NCBI GenBank assembly: GCA_011682695.1 | Contig: JAACED010000013.1 | Coordinates: 1-43,024, forward strand | Direction of reading: 5' to 3' | Length of the DNA stretch: 43,024 nt | DNA from: Gammaproteobacteria bacterium | GTDB lineage: Bacteria; Actinomycetota; Acidimicrobiia; Spongiisociales; UBA4744 | Shown here: in pieces, positions 7,293-15,408 of the stretch | Numbering within the stretch: the stretch's first letter is position 1 | Layout of the letters: every line of letters begins with the position of its first letter | Made by a program: the position numbers and the translations under genes | Notes under the pieces: generated by a model | What the model was told of the DNA's origin: nothing | The model's database searches: none | Seen by the model: the letters and a program-made list of their open reading frames with translations, nothing else

Positions 7293-9913
7293 CAGAGACC
7301 GGTCAACGCCACTCCGGCTGCTTCCCTGACCGCGTCGAGAGCTGCACTCAGCTCCCCGCCTCTGGGACCACCGGCCTGAGCGAGTTCGGGATCTCGGCTT
7401 CCTCCACCGCCGAGTTTGCGGGCGCCTGCCAGGATGAGTTCGGAAGCCGAGACACCTCGTGCGACGAGGTCCCTGCTGACGACACCGACGAGCGCTCCTT
7501 TGCCACCGTAGCTGCTGCCGACGACGACGACCCCACTGCCAAGGCGGTCGCGGATCTCCAACGCCAGGGCTCGCAGCTGCCCCGGAGGAGTCTCCTCCCG
7601 GGCGGTCACGACGACCTTCACTCCTCCGATCTCGGTGGCGTCTGCGACGAGGACCTGGGCTTCCTCCGCTTCCAGTTTCGAGCGCAACGCGGAAAGCTCT
7701 TCCTCGAGGTGTCGCGTCCGATCGAGCAACTGCCTGACCCGCAATGGAACGTCTTCAGGTTTGGACCTGAGTATCTGGCCGGTCTCGCCCAGGCGCCGTC
7801 GCAGTCCGGCCAGATACTCATAGGCGTTGTCACCCGAGTATGCCTCCACGCGGCGCAGGTTCGAGCCGATCGACGACTCGCCCAGGATGATGAGCGGACC
7901 GATCTGACCTGCGCTCTGAGTGTGCGTGCCACCGCACAATTCCTTCGAGAAATCGCCGATCTCGACCACACGGACGACATCTCCGTACTTGTCGCCGAAG
8001 AACGCCAGCGCCCCCAGGCCCCGGGCTTCGTCCATGCTGGTCGTGAAGGCTCGCACGGCCGGGTTGGCGATCACTCGTTCATTCGCGAGTCGCTCAACTT
8101 CGGAGAACTCCTCTTGCGACAGAGCGCCGTAGTGGCTGAAGTCGAACCGAAGACGCCCGGCTTCATTCAGCGATCCTGCCTGGTGAACGTGCTCACCCAG
8201 CACCTCACGCAACGACCAGTGAAGGATGTGGGTCCCGGTGTGGCTCTTGGAGATTGCCTCACGCCGAGCCGAGTCCACCATCGCCTCGATGCGTTGGCCT
8301 ACCTGGAGGCGGCCTTTCGTCACCTTGACGTGGTGCGAGGTGAGTCCAGGTACCGCCTGCTGCGTGTCGAAGACCACACCTCGAAAGCCTTCACTCTCGA
8401 GAAGGCCCTTGTCGCCGACCTGCCCCCCGGATTCGGCGTAGAACGGCGTCCGGTCGAGGAAAACCTCCACGGTCTCGCCTTTCGCCGCGACCTCCAGAGA
8501 CTCGCCGTCCCTGACAATGCCGACCACCGAGGCAGGTGCGATCAGGTCGTGGTATCCGAGGAACTCGGACGGCCCGACCCTGTCGAGGAGCCGCCGGTAG
8601 GAGCCGGCGTCGGCAGCCTCCTCGCCTCCCCGCCATGCGGACCGAGCCCGGGCCCTCTGCTCGGCCATCTCGCTCTCGAACGCCTCCAGATCGACCTCGA
8701 CACCCTGCTCTCCCGCAATCTCTGTGGTGAGCTCGACAGGAAAGCCATACGTGTCGTGCAACTTGAATGCCACCGAGCCAGAGAGGTTGTCTCCGCGCTG
8801 CAGGCTCGTGAGCGCCTGATCGAGCAGATTGTGGCCCGAGGCGAGCGTGTGACGAAACCGCTCTTCCTCCCGGCTCACCACATCCTGGATGAAGCTCTTC
8901 TTCTCGAGCAGTTCTGGATAGCTGTCGCCGAGTACATCGATCGTCGCTTCGACGAGATCAGGAGTCACAGCGCCCTTGCCACCGAGTCTCCATGCGTGAC
9001 GCACCGCTCTTCGAAGGACCCGGCGCAGCACGTAGCCACGACCTTCGTTCGAAGGCACGACCCCGTCTGCGATGAGCACCGTCATCGATCTGCCGTGATC
9101 GGCCAGCACTCGCAGAGACACGTCCGTGAGAGGGTCCTGGCCGTATTCGACTCCGGCGTGGCGCTCGGCCACCGCGAGCACCGGTCGAACCGTGTCGATG
9201 TCGAAAACGGTCTCCGTGCCCTGCAATACCATCGCTACGCGTTCGAGTCCCATGCCGGTGTCGATGCTCTTGGCCGGAAGGTCCCCGATGACGTGGTAGG
9301 GGCGATCCTGGACGTTCTGCATGAACACGAGGTTCCAAATCTCGATAAAGCGCTCCTCGTCGACCGCCGGGCCGCCATCTGCACCGTACCGAGGGCCGCG
9401 ATCGAAGAAGATCTCCGAGCATGGGCCGGCGGGGCCCGGCACACCCATCTGCCAGAAGTTGTCCTTTCCCCTGCGCTGCACCCTGTGGGGAGGAACGCCC
9501 ACGCCGTCGATCCAGATTTCGGCAGCCTCGTCGTCGGTCTCGTACACCGTGAACCACAGCAGCTCCGGGTCGATGTCGAACACTTCGGTGACGAGTTCGT
9601 ATGCGTAGGGGATCGCCTTCTCCTTGAAGTAGTCCCCAAAGCTGAAATTCCCCAGCATCTCGAAGAACGTGAAGTGACGAGCCGTGGTCCCGATGATGTC
9701 GATATCGACCGTCCGGAAGCTCTTCTGCACCGACACCGCTCTCGGAAACGGCGGCGGTTCCTCCCCGAGGAAATACGGTTTGAACGGAACCATGCCGGCG
9801 TTGGTGAGTAAGAGGGTGGGATCGACGGGAATCAGCGACGCCGAAGGACGAACGACGTGGTCTCTCTCTTCGAAGAAGCGCAGAAATGATGAGCGTATGA
9901 GTGTGGATTCCAT
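7292..9913 (-). CDS. alaS: Alanyl-tRNA synthetase
   Basis: A full-length 873-residue class II synthetase (E. coli is 876) that charges tRNA-Ala. The start MESTLIRSSFLRFFEERDH matches the family N-terminus. Residues ~1-440 are the aminoacylation and tRNA-recognition core. The editing domain carries the zinc site H558-x3-H562 (SHTGTH) and C660-x3-H664 (ELCGGTH). The C-Ala/DHHA1 domain follows (about 740-873), with a glycine-rich GARKLGGGGSRDP motif. No clear Shine-Dalgarno precedes the ATG. A TAACCT hexamer lies 8-9 nt upstream, so a near-leaderless transcript is possible. The heptamer element at 9924-10110 lies directly upstream. Confidence 0.97.
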   Translation of the reverse strand: MESTLIRSSFLRFFEERDHVVRPSASLIPVDPTLLLTNAGMVPFKPYFLGEEPPPFPRAVSVQKSFRTVDIDIIGTTARHFTFFEMLGNFSFGDYFKEKAIPYAYELVTEVFDIDPELLWFTVYETDDEAAEIWIDGVGVPPHRVQRRGKDNFWQMGVPGPAGPCSEIFFDRGPRYGADGGPAVDEERFIEIWNLVFMQNVQDRPYHVIGDLPAKSIDTGMGLERVAMVLQGTETVFDIDTVRPVLAVAERHAGVEYGQDPLTDVSLRVLADHGRSMTVLIADGVVPSNEGRGYVLRRVLRRAVRHAWRLGGKGAVTPDLVEATIDVLGDSYPELLEKKSFIQDVVSREEERFRHTLASGHNLLDQALTSLQRGDNLSGSVAFKLHDTYGFPVELTTEIAGEQGVEVDLEAFESEMAEQRARARSAWRGGEEAADAGSYRRLLDRVGPSEFLGYHDLIAPASVVGIVRDGESLEVAAKGETVEVFLDRTPFYAESGGQVGDKGLLESEGFRGVVFDTQQAVPGLTSHHVKVTKGRLQVGQRIEAMVDSARREAISKSHTGTHILHWSLREVLGEHVHQAGSLNEAGRLRFDFSHYGALSQEEFSEVERLANERVIANPAVRAFTTSMDEARGLGALAFFGDKYGDVVRVVEIGDFSKELCGGTHTQSAGQIGPLIILGESSIGSNLRRVEAYSGDNAYEYLAGLRRRLGETGQILRSKPEDVPLRVRQLLDRTRHLEEELSALRSKLEAEEAQVLVADATEIGGVKVVVTAREETPPGQLRALALEIRDRLGSGVVVVGSSYGGKGALVGVVSRDLVARGVSASELILAGARKLGGGGSRDPELAQAGGPRGGELSAALDAVREAAGVALTGL

Positions 9914-9923
9914 GAAACGTCCA

Positions 9924-10110
9924 GGTTAGCGGTCAGCCGTCAGGAGTCTGCTGGGTGATGTCGGTACCGGGTATTTCGTACTTCGTATTTCGTACCGCGA
10001 CCTACCCGGCGTCAAGACCGTAGGGCGAACGTCGCGATTCCCGCTGGAAGCCGGCCGTCCGAAGCCGGCTTCCTGACCGAGGTCCTCGGCACACCGTCGA
10101 GATGCGCGCC
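9924..10110. repeat. Composite intergenic element, copy 1 (site B)
   Basis: This lies in the gap before alaS. It starts with heptamers ggttagc, ggtcagc, cgtcagg, agtctgc (9924-9951). A second heptamer block follows at 9964-9995 whose complement reads acgaaat, acgaagt, acgaaat, acccggt. Next come a 24-bp sequence (10013-10036) shared with copy 2 at one mismatch, a hairpin, and a distal motif around 10082-10110 also shared with copy 2 (18272-18297). No open frame or protein function is evident. Confidence 0.7.
10046..10073 (-). terminator. Hairpin below small membrane protein gene
   Basis: A perfect 10-bp stem (10046-10055 with 10064-10073, loop cgtccgaa) lies about 47 nt after the stop of the small membrane protein gene. 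There is no T tract. It could end the hisS-aspS-rarA transcript or be structure belonging to the composite element that contains it. Confidence 0.4.
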
Positions 10111-10119
10111 TTACATTGC

Positions 10120-10302
10120 TCAGCGGGCTCTCAGACGTTTGCCTCCGGCTGCAAGGACATCGGCGACCGTCAGCGCGCTCTGTCTCGCAAGGTTCGCCGG
10201 AGCCAAAGCCGCTCGTGCTCGTTGCATGCGCTTCAGTAGCCAGATCGTGCCCCACGCTCCCGAGCCTGCGCCGAGCAGGAACCACCACAGCCTCACCATC
10301 AT
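10120..10302 (-). CDS. Small DUF6167-like membrane protein
   Basis: A 60-residue protein. Residues ~3-24 (VRLWWFLLGAGSGAWGTIWLL) form one membrane segment, followed by a basic stretch and a short amphipathic tail (LAPANLARQSALTVADVL). The sequence style and the position between rarA and alaS match the small DUF6167-type protein found there in Streptomyces and other actinobacteria, which is the main support that it is real. Two ATGs are in tandem (10302 and 10299); neither has a strong ribosome site. Function is unknown. Confidence 0.6.
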   Translation of the reverse strand: MMVRLWWFLLGAGSGAWGTIWLLKRMQRARAALAPANLARQSALTVADVLAAGGKRLRAR

Positions 10303-10356
10303 GGCAGGCAGGTTAGTGCAGAGAGCTGCGTGTCACTTGCGCCACGTTGCCCGTCG

Positions 10357-11685
10357 TCACTTGCCTCTGAGGAACCGTCGCCATGATGCGACGCGCTCTC
10401 TGATACCGGCTTCGTCTCCCTGATCGACGGGAGTGAACAACTCACGCTCGACCGCCTCGTCGGGAAGGTACTGCTGGGCGACGACGTGTTCTTCGTAGTC
10501 GTGCGGATAGCGGTATCCGACGCCGTGACCCAGCTCCTTCGCTCCGGGGTACGCGGCGGACCGAAGGTGGGCCGGCACGTCCGCACCTGCGGTCTCCTCG
10601 ACTGCGGCGCGTGCCTTGCGAATCGAGACGGCGACCGTGTTGGACTTGACGGCAGTGGCAAGGTAGAGCGCTGCGTGCGTCAACGCGTAGGTAGCCTCGG
10701 GAAGTCCCGTGTAGGCGAGGGCCCGCGAGGCGGCAATCGTGATGGGCAACGCGTGCCGGTCGGCCAGACCAACGTCCTCGGACGCGAAGACGATCATCCT
10801 GCGCATGATGAACTCGGGATCTTCGCCTGCCACGAGCATGGTGTGCAGCCAGTACAGGGCGGCGTCCGGGTCGGATCCTCGCAAGCTCTTGATGAATGCG
10901 GAGATCACGTCGTAGTGGCGATCGCCCGATTTGTCGTACAGGACGATGCGACGCTGCAGGGCCTCTGCCACATCGTCCCGGCTGACTTCGACTCGCTTCG
11001 CGCCAAGCGCGAGCGAAGCCGCGATCTCGAGAGCGTTCAGTGCCGCCCTGGCATCTCCGCCGACACGTTCGGTGAGCGCCCTCCGAGCCTCAGCCTCCAG
11101 GCTGATACCGCTGTCACCCAATCCTCGCTCCGAGTCGGAGATTGCCCGGTCGATCAACACTCCAAGCTCCTCCGGTTCGATCTTCTCGAGACGGAACAAG
11201 CTGGCCCGAGAAATCAGCGGGGAGTTCACTTCGAAGAACGGGTTCTCCGTGGTCGCGCCCACGAGGATGATCGTGCCGTCCTCGACGCCGGGCAGCAGCG
11301 CGTCTTGTTGCGACTTCGAGAAACGATGCATCTCATCGAGGAACAGCACCGTCCTACGGCTTTCCTCACCGAGCCTACGCTCTGCTTCGAGCAGAATCCG
11401 TCGCACGTCCTTGACTCCGGCGGCCGTCGCGGAGAGCTGTTCGAACCGGGCGCCCGAAGTCCCCGCGACCAGCCGTGCAAGTGTCGTTTTCCCCGTTCCG
11501 GGCGGACCCCACAGAATCATGGAGATCGGCCGGCCGGCTTCGAGCAGACGACGAAAGGCTGCACCAGGACCCACCAGATGTGGTTGGCCAACGACTTCGT
11601 CGAGGGTCGCAGGGCGCATACGGGATGCGAGTGGAGCCACCTTGGACTTCACTTCTGACCGGTGGGCTGCGAACAGGTCGTCCAT
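10357..11685 (-). CDS. rarA: Replication-associated recombination ATPase RarA
   Basis: A 442-residue AAA+ ATPase of the RarA/MgsA/WRNIP1 family, which acts at stalled forks and single-stranded gaps. The RarA N-terminus MRPATLDEVVGQPHLVG is followed by Walker A GPPGTGKT at 60-67 and Walker B LFLDEMH ending at 120. The C-terminal half holds the family signatures DKSGDRHYDVISAFIKSLRG and SDPDAALYWLHTMLVAGEDP, and the region that forms the tetramer in E. coli RarA. The ATG lies one base after the aspS stop, so translation is coupled. The aspS-rarA-(small membrane protein)-alaS order is typical of actinobacteria. Confidence 0.95.
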   Translation of the reverse strand: MDDLFAAHRSEVKSKVAPLASRMRPATLDEVVGQPHLVGPGAAFRRLLEAGRPISMILWGPPGTGKTTLARLVAGTSGARFEQLSATAAGVKDVRRILLEAERRLGEESRRTVLFLDEMHRFSKSQQDALLPGVEDGTIILVGATTENPFFEVNSPLISRASLFRLEKIEPEELGVLIDRAISDSERGLGDSGISLEAEARRALTERVGGDARAALNALEIAASLALGAKRVEVSRDDVAEALQRRIVLYDKSGDRHYDVISAFIKSLRGSDPDAALYWLHTMLVAGEDPEFIMRRMIVFASEDVGLADRHALPITIAASRALAYTGLPEATYALTHAALYLATAVKSNTVAVSIRKARAAVEETAGADVPAHLRSAAYPGAKELGHGVGYRYPHDYEEHVVAQQYLPDEAVERELFTPVDQGDEAGIRERVASWRRFLRGK

Positions 11686-11686
11686 C

Positions 11687-13453
11687 TCAGCCGTCGAGTT
11701 CCGCCTTCACTTCCGGGCGCAGTTCCACCCCGAGCTCCTTCAGTTGGGTGTCGTCCACAGGGGTCGGCGATCCGCTCATCGGGTCGAGCCCCGTTTGGGT
11801 TTTCGGGAACGGGATGACTTCACGAATCGATCGCTCTTGCCGCAGCAACGCGAGCAGACGGTCGACTCCCAGAGCGAAGCCTGCATGCGGCGGCGTTCCG
11901 AACCGTAGGCCCTTCACGAACCAGCCGAACCGCCGGTCGGCATCTTCATCCGTGATCCCGAGGATCTCGAACACCTGCCGCTGCACGGAAGGATCGTGAA
12001 TCCTCACGCTGCCGGATCCGAGCTCCGAACCGTTGAGCACAAGGTCGTACGATTGCGAGATGGCCGTTTCGGGCGTGTTACGCATCTCATCGACATCGAG
12101 CGGCGCGGTGAACGGGTGGTGGGCCGGTGCAAGGGTTCCGCCGTCTCCGACTTCGAAGACCGGGAAGTCCGTCACCCACAAGAACGACAACTCGTCGTGT
12201 CCTTCCGGCGCGCCGAGGTCGATGCGCAGTTGTCCCAGCACTGCGGATGCGATACGGGGCGTGTCGGCGGCCAGCAGCAGAAGATCGCCTTCGGTTGCAC
12301 CGAGTTCGGCGATCAGGCCGGATTGTTCGTCCTCGGAGAGGAACTTGGCGACGGGCGACCGAAGGCCGGCTTCCTCCACGATGAGCCACACCAGACCCTT
12401 CGCTCCCAGCTGCCTGGCCCTCTCGACCAGACCGTCCAAGCCGGATCGGGAGAGTCCCTGCTTGCCGGCGTTGATGCCTTTGATGCTGCCGCCCTGTGCC
12501 AGCACGGACGAGAACACACCGAAGCCCGAGTCGGCGAACACGGCACCCAAATCATGGATCTGCATCCCAAAGCGAAGATCCGGCTTGTCCGTACCGTAGG
12601 TATCCATGACCTCCTGCCAGGTCATGCGGGGAAACGGGATGGTCGGAGCGGACCCGCGCAGGAGTCGCACGACTTCCACGACCACCGCCTCGAAGGTCGC
12701 AAAGACACCTTCGCGGCCCCAGAACGCGCCTTCGACGTCGAGCTGGGTGAACTCCACCTGGCGGTCACTCCGGAAGTCCTCATCTCGATAGCAGCGGGCG
12801 ATCTGGTAGTAACGGTCGACGCCCGCGACCATGAGCAACTGTTTGAACAGCTGGGGAGACTGCGGCAGCGCGTAGAACGATCCCTTTCGGAGCCGTGAAG
12901 GAACCAGCATGTCACGGGCACCCTCAGGGGTGGAACGAATCAAGGTCGGCGTGTCGACCTCCATGAAGCCCCGTTCGTCCAGCACTCTACGCATGGCCCT
13001 CAGGGCGGTCGAGCGGGCACGCAGGTTCGCGGCCATTCTCGGCCGACGAAGGTCCAGGTACCGGTACTCGAGCCGGATGAGTTCGTCCACGTCGACCCGG
13101 TCGTCGATCATGAACGGCAAGGTGTCGGCCGGAGACAAGATCTCCAATCCCGAAACGGTGATCTCGACCTGACCGGTGGGCATGTCGGGATTCTCGGTGC
13201 CTTCCGGGCGCTTGCGTATCTGCCCTTCCGCCGAGATGACATACTCCATCTTCAGCTGATGCGCGGCGGGAAGTTGCTCCGGGTCCATCACCGCCTGAAC
13301 GATCCCCGTGGCGTCCCGCAGATCGATGAACACGATTCCCCCGTGGTCGCGACGGCGGCTCACCCAGCCGGCCAGCCGGACGGTCTCCCCGGCACGCTCC
13401 GCCGTCACTTCCGCGGCATACGCGTTGCGGTACACGCCGTCTAGCTCAGCCAT
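11687..13453 (-). CDS. aspS: Aspartyl-tRNA synthetase
   Basis: A 588-residue bacterial-type class II synthetase. An OB-fold anticodon domain (about 1-110, RLAGWVSRRRDHGGIVFIDL) is followed by the catalytic core with motif 2 (YYQIARCYRDED), a bacterial GAD insertion and motif 3 (GFALGVDRLLALL). I chose the ATG of MAELDGVYRN because GAGGAGG lies 8 nt upstream; a longer frame would add 26 unconserved residues inside hisS. The 5' end overlaps hisS by 13 nt. Whether it charges only tRNA-Asp or also tRNA-Asn cannot be read from this window, since neither asnS nor gatCAB is here. Confidence 0.96.
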   Translation of the reverse strand: MAELDGVYRNAYAAEVTAERAGETVRLAGWVSRRRDHGGIVFIDLRDATGIVQAVMDPEQLPAAHQLKMEYVISAEGQIRKRPEGTENPDMPTGQVEITVSGLEILSPADTLPFMIDDRVDVDELIRLEYRYLDLRRPRMAANLRARSTALRAMRRVLDERGFMEVDTPTLIRSTPEGARDMLVPSRLRKGSFYALPQSPQLFKQLLMVAGVDRYYQIARCYRDEDFRSDRQVEFTQLDVEGAFWGREGVFATFEAVVVEVVRLLRGSAPTIPFPRMTWQEVMDTYGTDKPDLRFGMQIHDLGAVFADSGFGVFSSVLAQGGSIKGINAGKQGLSRSGLDGLVERARQLGAKGLVWLIVEEAGLRSPVAKFLSEDEQSGLIAELGATEGDLLLLAADTPRIASAVLGQLRIDLGAPEGHDELSFLWVTDFPVFEVGDGGTLAPAHHPFTAPLDVDEMRNTPETAISQSYDLVLNGSELGSGSVRIHDPSVQRQVFEILGITDEDADRRFGWFVKGLRFGTPPHAGFALGVDRLLALLRQERSIREVIPFPKTQTGLDPMSGSPTPVDDTQLKELGVELRPEVKAELDG

Positions 13454-14661
13454 TCCGAAACCTCCTCGATGAGGACCTCTCGTTGATCCCCCGTCTTCAT
13501 GTCTCTCGCCGTCACAACCCCCCGTTCCCATTCCTCGCCCACCACGAGGACTCTCGCCGCCCCACGACGCGATGCGATCTTGAACTGGGCTTTCACCGAT
13601 CTTCCCTCCGGGTCGAAGTCGACCCTGTAACCCTGCTCACGCAGCTCCGACGCCAGACGAACCCCATCGTCTTCCAACGGCCGATGTGCCACAACGATGA
13701 ACACGTCCAACTCGCCGTCCATCTTGTCGCGGCCGGACGCGAGCACGATGCGGTCAAGGCCCATCGCAAGCCCCACACCGGGAATCGAGTTTCCCCCGAG
13801 GGTCTCCGCGAGTCCGTCGTAGCGGCCTCCCCCACCAACCGCATTCTGGGCCGTGTCCAGCCCGGTGGCAATGTACTCGAACGCGGTCCGCGTGTAGTAG
13901 TCGAGCCCCCTCACCAGGTGCGGGTCTTCGCGATACGGGATGTCGAGTGCGCCCAGCGTCTTCTTGACCTGGTCATAGTGCTGTCGACAGTCGTCACACA
14001 GGTCATCGACCGGTGCCGGAGCGTCTCCAAGAACCGGTTTGCAGACTTTGCAGTCGAGCACACGCATGGGATTGGATGCAATCCGGCTCCGGCTATCCGC
14101 ACACAGCCGGTCCTCGCGTTCTCGCAGATAGGAACGCAAACGCTCGAGGTAGGCGGGGCGGCAGGCACTGTCGCCGATCGAGCTCACAGCGACCTCCACC
14201 TCGGTCACACCCGCAGCAACGAGATAGCGGTAGCCGAGTTCGATGACCTCCGCATCTGCGAGCGGCGACGCAGTCCCGATGTACTCGACGCCGAGCTGGT
14301 AGAACTGGCGCCGACGGCCCGCCTGCGGACGCTCGTACCGGAACATCGGTCCCCAATATGCCGCCTTGCGGATTCCGACGCCCCCTGCCTGGAGGTGGGC
14401 TCGCATGATCGATGCCGTTCCTTCGGGTCGCAGGGTGAGTGAGCGTCCGCCCTTGTCGACGAAGGTGTACATCTGCTTCTCGACCATCTCGTTCGTTTCA
14501 CCGACGCCGCGCGAGAACACCTCGGTGGCTTCGAACGTCGGCGTGATGGTGAAGTCGTATCCATACCGCTCGGTCAGGTCGTCCCACGCGCGAAGGAGCC
14601 TCCGCCATATCCGTGAAACGGGAGGAAGAATGTCGTCGGTGCCTTTGGGTGCGCGTATCAT
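13441..14661 (-). CDS. hisS: Histidyl-tRNA synthetase
   Basis: A 406-residue class II synthetase for tRNA-His. The N-terminus MIRAPKGTDDILPP is the canonical start. Motif 2 (LRPEGTASIMRA), the histidine-specific motif LVRGLDYYTRTAFE and motif 3 (GGGGRYDGL) are intact, followed by the C-terminal anticodon domain. Between motif 2 and the His motif it carries two cysteine pairs (LDCKVC and DLCDDC), which could bind zinc and occur in some bacterial HisRS but not in E. coli. The ATG overlaps the stop of the metallo-hydrolase gene (ATGA). A longer open frame upstream is non-homologous and rejected. Confidence 0.95.
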   Translation of the reverse strand: MIRAPKGTDDILPPVSRIWRRLLRAWDDLTERYGYDFTITPTFEATEVFSRGVGETNEMVEKQMYTFVDKGGRSLTLRPEGTASIMRAHLQAGGVGIRKAAYWGPMFRYERPQAGRRRQFYQLGVEYIGTASPLADAEVIELGYRYLVAAGVTEVEVAVSSIGDSACRPAYLERLRSYLREREDRLCADSRSRIASNPMRVLDCKVCKPVLGDAPAPVDDLCDDCRQHYDQVKKTLGALDIPYREDPHLVRGLDYYTRTAFEYIATGLDTAQNAVGGGGRYDGLAETLGGNSIPGVGLAMGLDRIVLASGRDKMDGELDVFIVVAHRPLEDDGVRLASELREQGYRVDFDPEGRSVKAQFKIASRRGAARVLVVGEEWERGVVTARDMKTGDQREVLIEEVSEWLS

Positions 14662-15299
14662 CGGAGGTTCCGGAGGAACGGGTTGCTGCGGCGTTCGGCA
14701 CGCATCGTAGTCGCGGGACCGTGCCCCGGATACACCGTGGTGTCGTCCGGCAGCGGCAGGATCTTGGCCTTCATGCTTTCCAGAAGTGTCTCCATGTCGC
14801 CACCCGGTAGGTCTGTCCGGCCGATCGAACCTGCAAAGAGGTGATCTCCGGAGAACAGAGTGTCTTGCAGCAGGAAGCAGCAGTGCCCCGGAGTGTGACC
14901 CGGCGTGTGCAGAACCTCGATCTCCAGCCCCCCAACGTGCAGAAGCGCGCCGTCTACGAGCTGTTCGAACCGCCGCGGCGGAGCGAACTCCCCGTCCGGC
15001 GTCATCCCGAAGAGGACCCTCAGTTGCTCGAGTGGGTGAAGTGTCAGAAAGTCGTCGTCGGGATGGACATAGGCCGTCGCGTCGGTCCGGTCGACGATGA
15101 CTCCCGCTCCGCCTGTGTGATCGACGTGCCCATGGGTCAGCAAGAGGGCGACCGGTGTCAGGTCGTAACGGGCCACCGACGCGAGGATCGTCTCCGGCTC
15201 CGGTGGAGCATCGATGATGACGGCGGGTCCTCCCACGTCGGGGGCGATCACGTACGTGTTCGTCTGCGCGTACCACAGGGTGTCCGAAGCGATCAACAT
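14658..15299 (-). CDS. MBL-fold metallo-hydrolase, glyoxalase II-like
   Basis: A 213-residue metallo-beta-lactamase-fold protein. Metal ligands are seen in THGHVDH (HxHxDH), HTPGHTPGH, FSGD and YPGHG, the pattern of hydroxyacylglutathione hydrolase-like (glyoxalase II/YcbL) enzymes, which hydrolyse thioesters. Its position between rel and hisS matches the similar M. tuberculosis gene Rv2581c. I start it at MLIASDTLWY. An in-frame start 87 bases upstream would translate the 15335-15385 palindrome into unconserved sequence. No Shine-Dalgarno is visible. The substrate is unknown; mycothiol-linked thioesters are a guess. Confidence 0.88.
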   Translation of the reverse strand: MLIASDTLWYAQTNTYVIAPDVGGPAVIIDAPPEPETILASVARYDLTPVALLLTHGHVDHTGGAGVIVDRTDATAYVHPDDDFLTLHPLEQLRVLFGMTPDGEFAPPRRFEQLVDGALLHVGGLEIEVLHTPGHTPGHCCFLLQDTLFSGDHLFAGSIGRTDLPGGDMETLLESMKAKILPLPDDTTVYPGHGPATTMRAERRSNPFLRNLR

Positions 15300-15334
15300 G
15301 GCACGAGAGCGTAGCGCCCCCGGTGTCCCCCCAC

Positions 15335-15385
15335 TGAACCCTGGGCTCGTACGCGCCCCTGGGGTACCTACGAGCCCAGGGTTCA
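15335..15385 (-). terminator. Long perfect palindrome between rel and metallo-hydrolase
   Basis: Perfect 17-bp arms (15335-15351 and 15369-15385) flank a 17-nt loop. A further ccccc/ggggg pairing lies outside after a small internal loop. It starts about 23 nt beyond the rel stop, so a rel terminator is the simplest reading, although no T tract follows. It could also be a mobile palindromic repeat. Confidence 0.6.
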
Positions 15386-15408
15386 CAGAGTCGGGGGTTC
15401 ACCACCCA

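Noticed and set aside
7709-9811. A 700-codon open frame on the plus strand opposite alaS
   Set aside because: It is the complement of a GC-rich real gene. It has no recognisable domain and a low-complexity composition, while alaS on the other strand has complete motifs.
9924-9995. CRISPR array
   Set aside because: The repeats are 7 bp and contiguous with no unique spacers, and no cas genes are nearby.
13454-13531. N-terminal extension of aspS
   Set aside because: The extra 26 residues are unconserved and overlap hisS; the ATG at 13453 has GAGGAGG at 8 nt.
15300-15386. Translated N-terminal 29 residues of the metallo-hydrolase
   Set aside because: The codons fall in the 15335-15385 palindrome and give a repetitive Pro/Gly-rich peptide; MBL homology begins at MLIASDTLWY.
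14662-15405. Long upstream extension of hisS
   Set aside because: It is the shadow of the metallo-hydrolase gene; HisRS begins at MIRAPKGTDD, where ATGA overlaps the previous stop.
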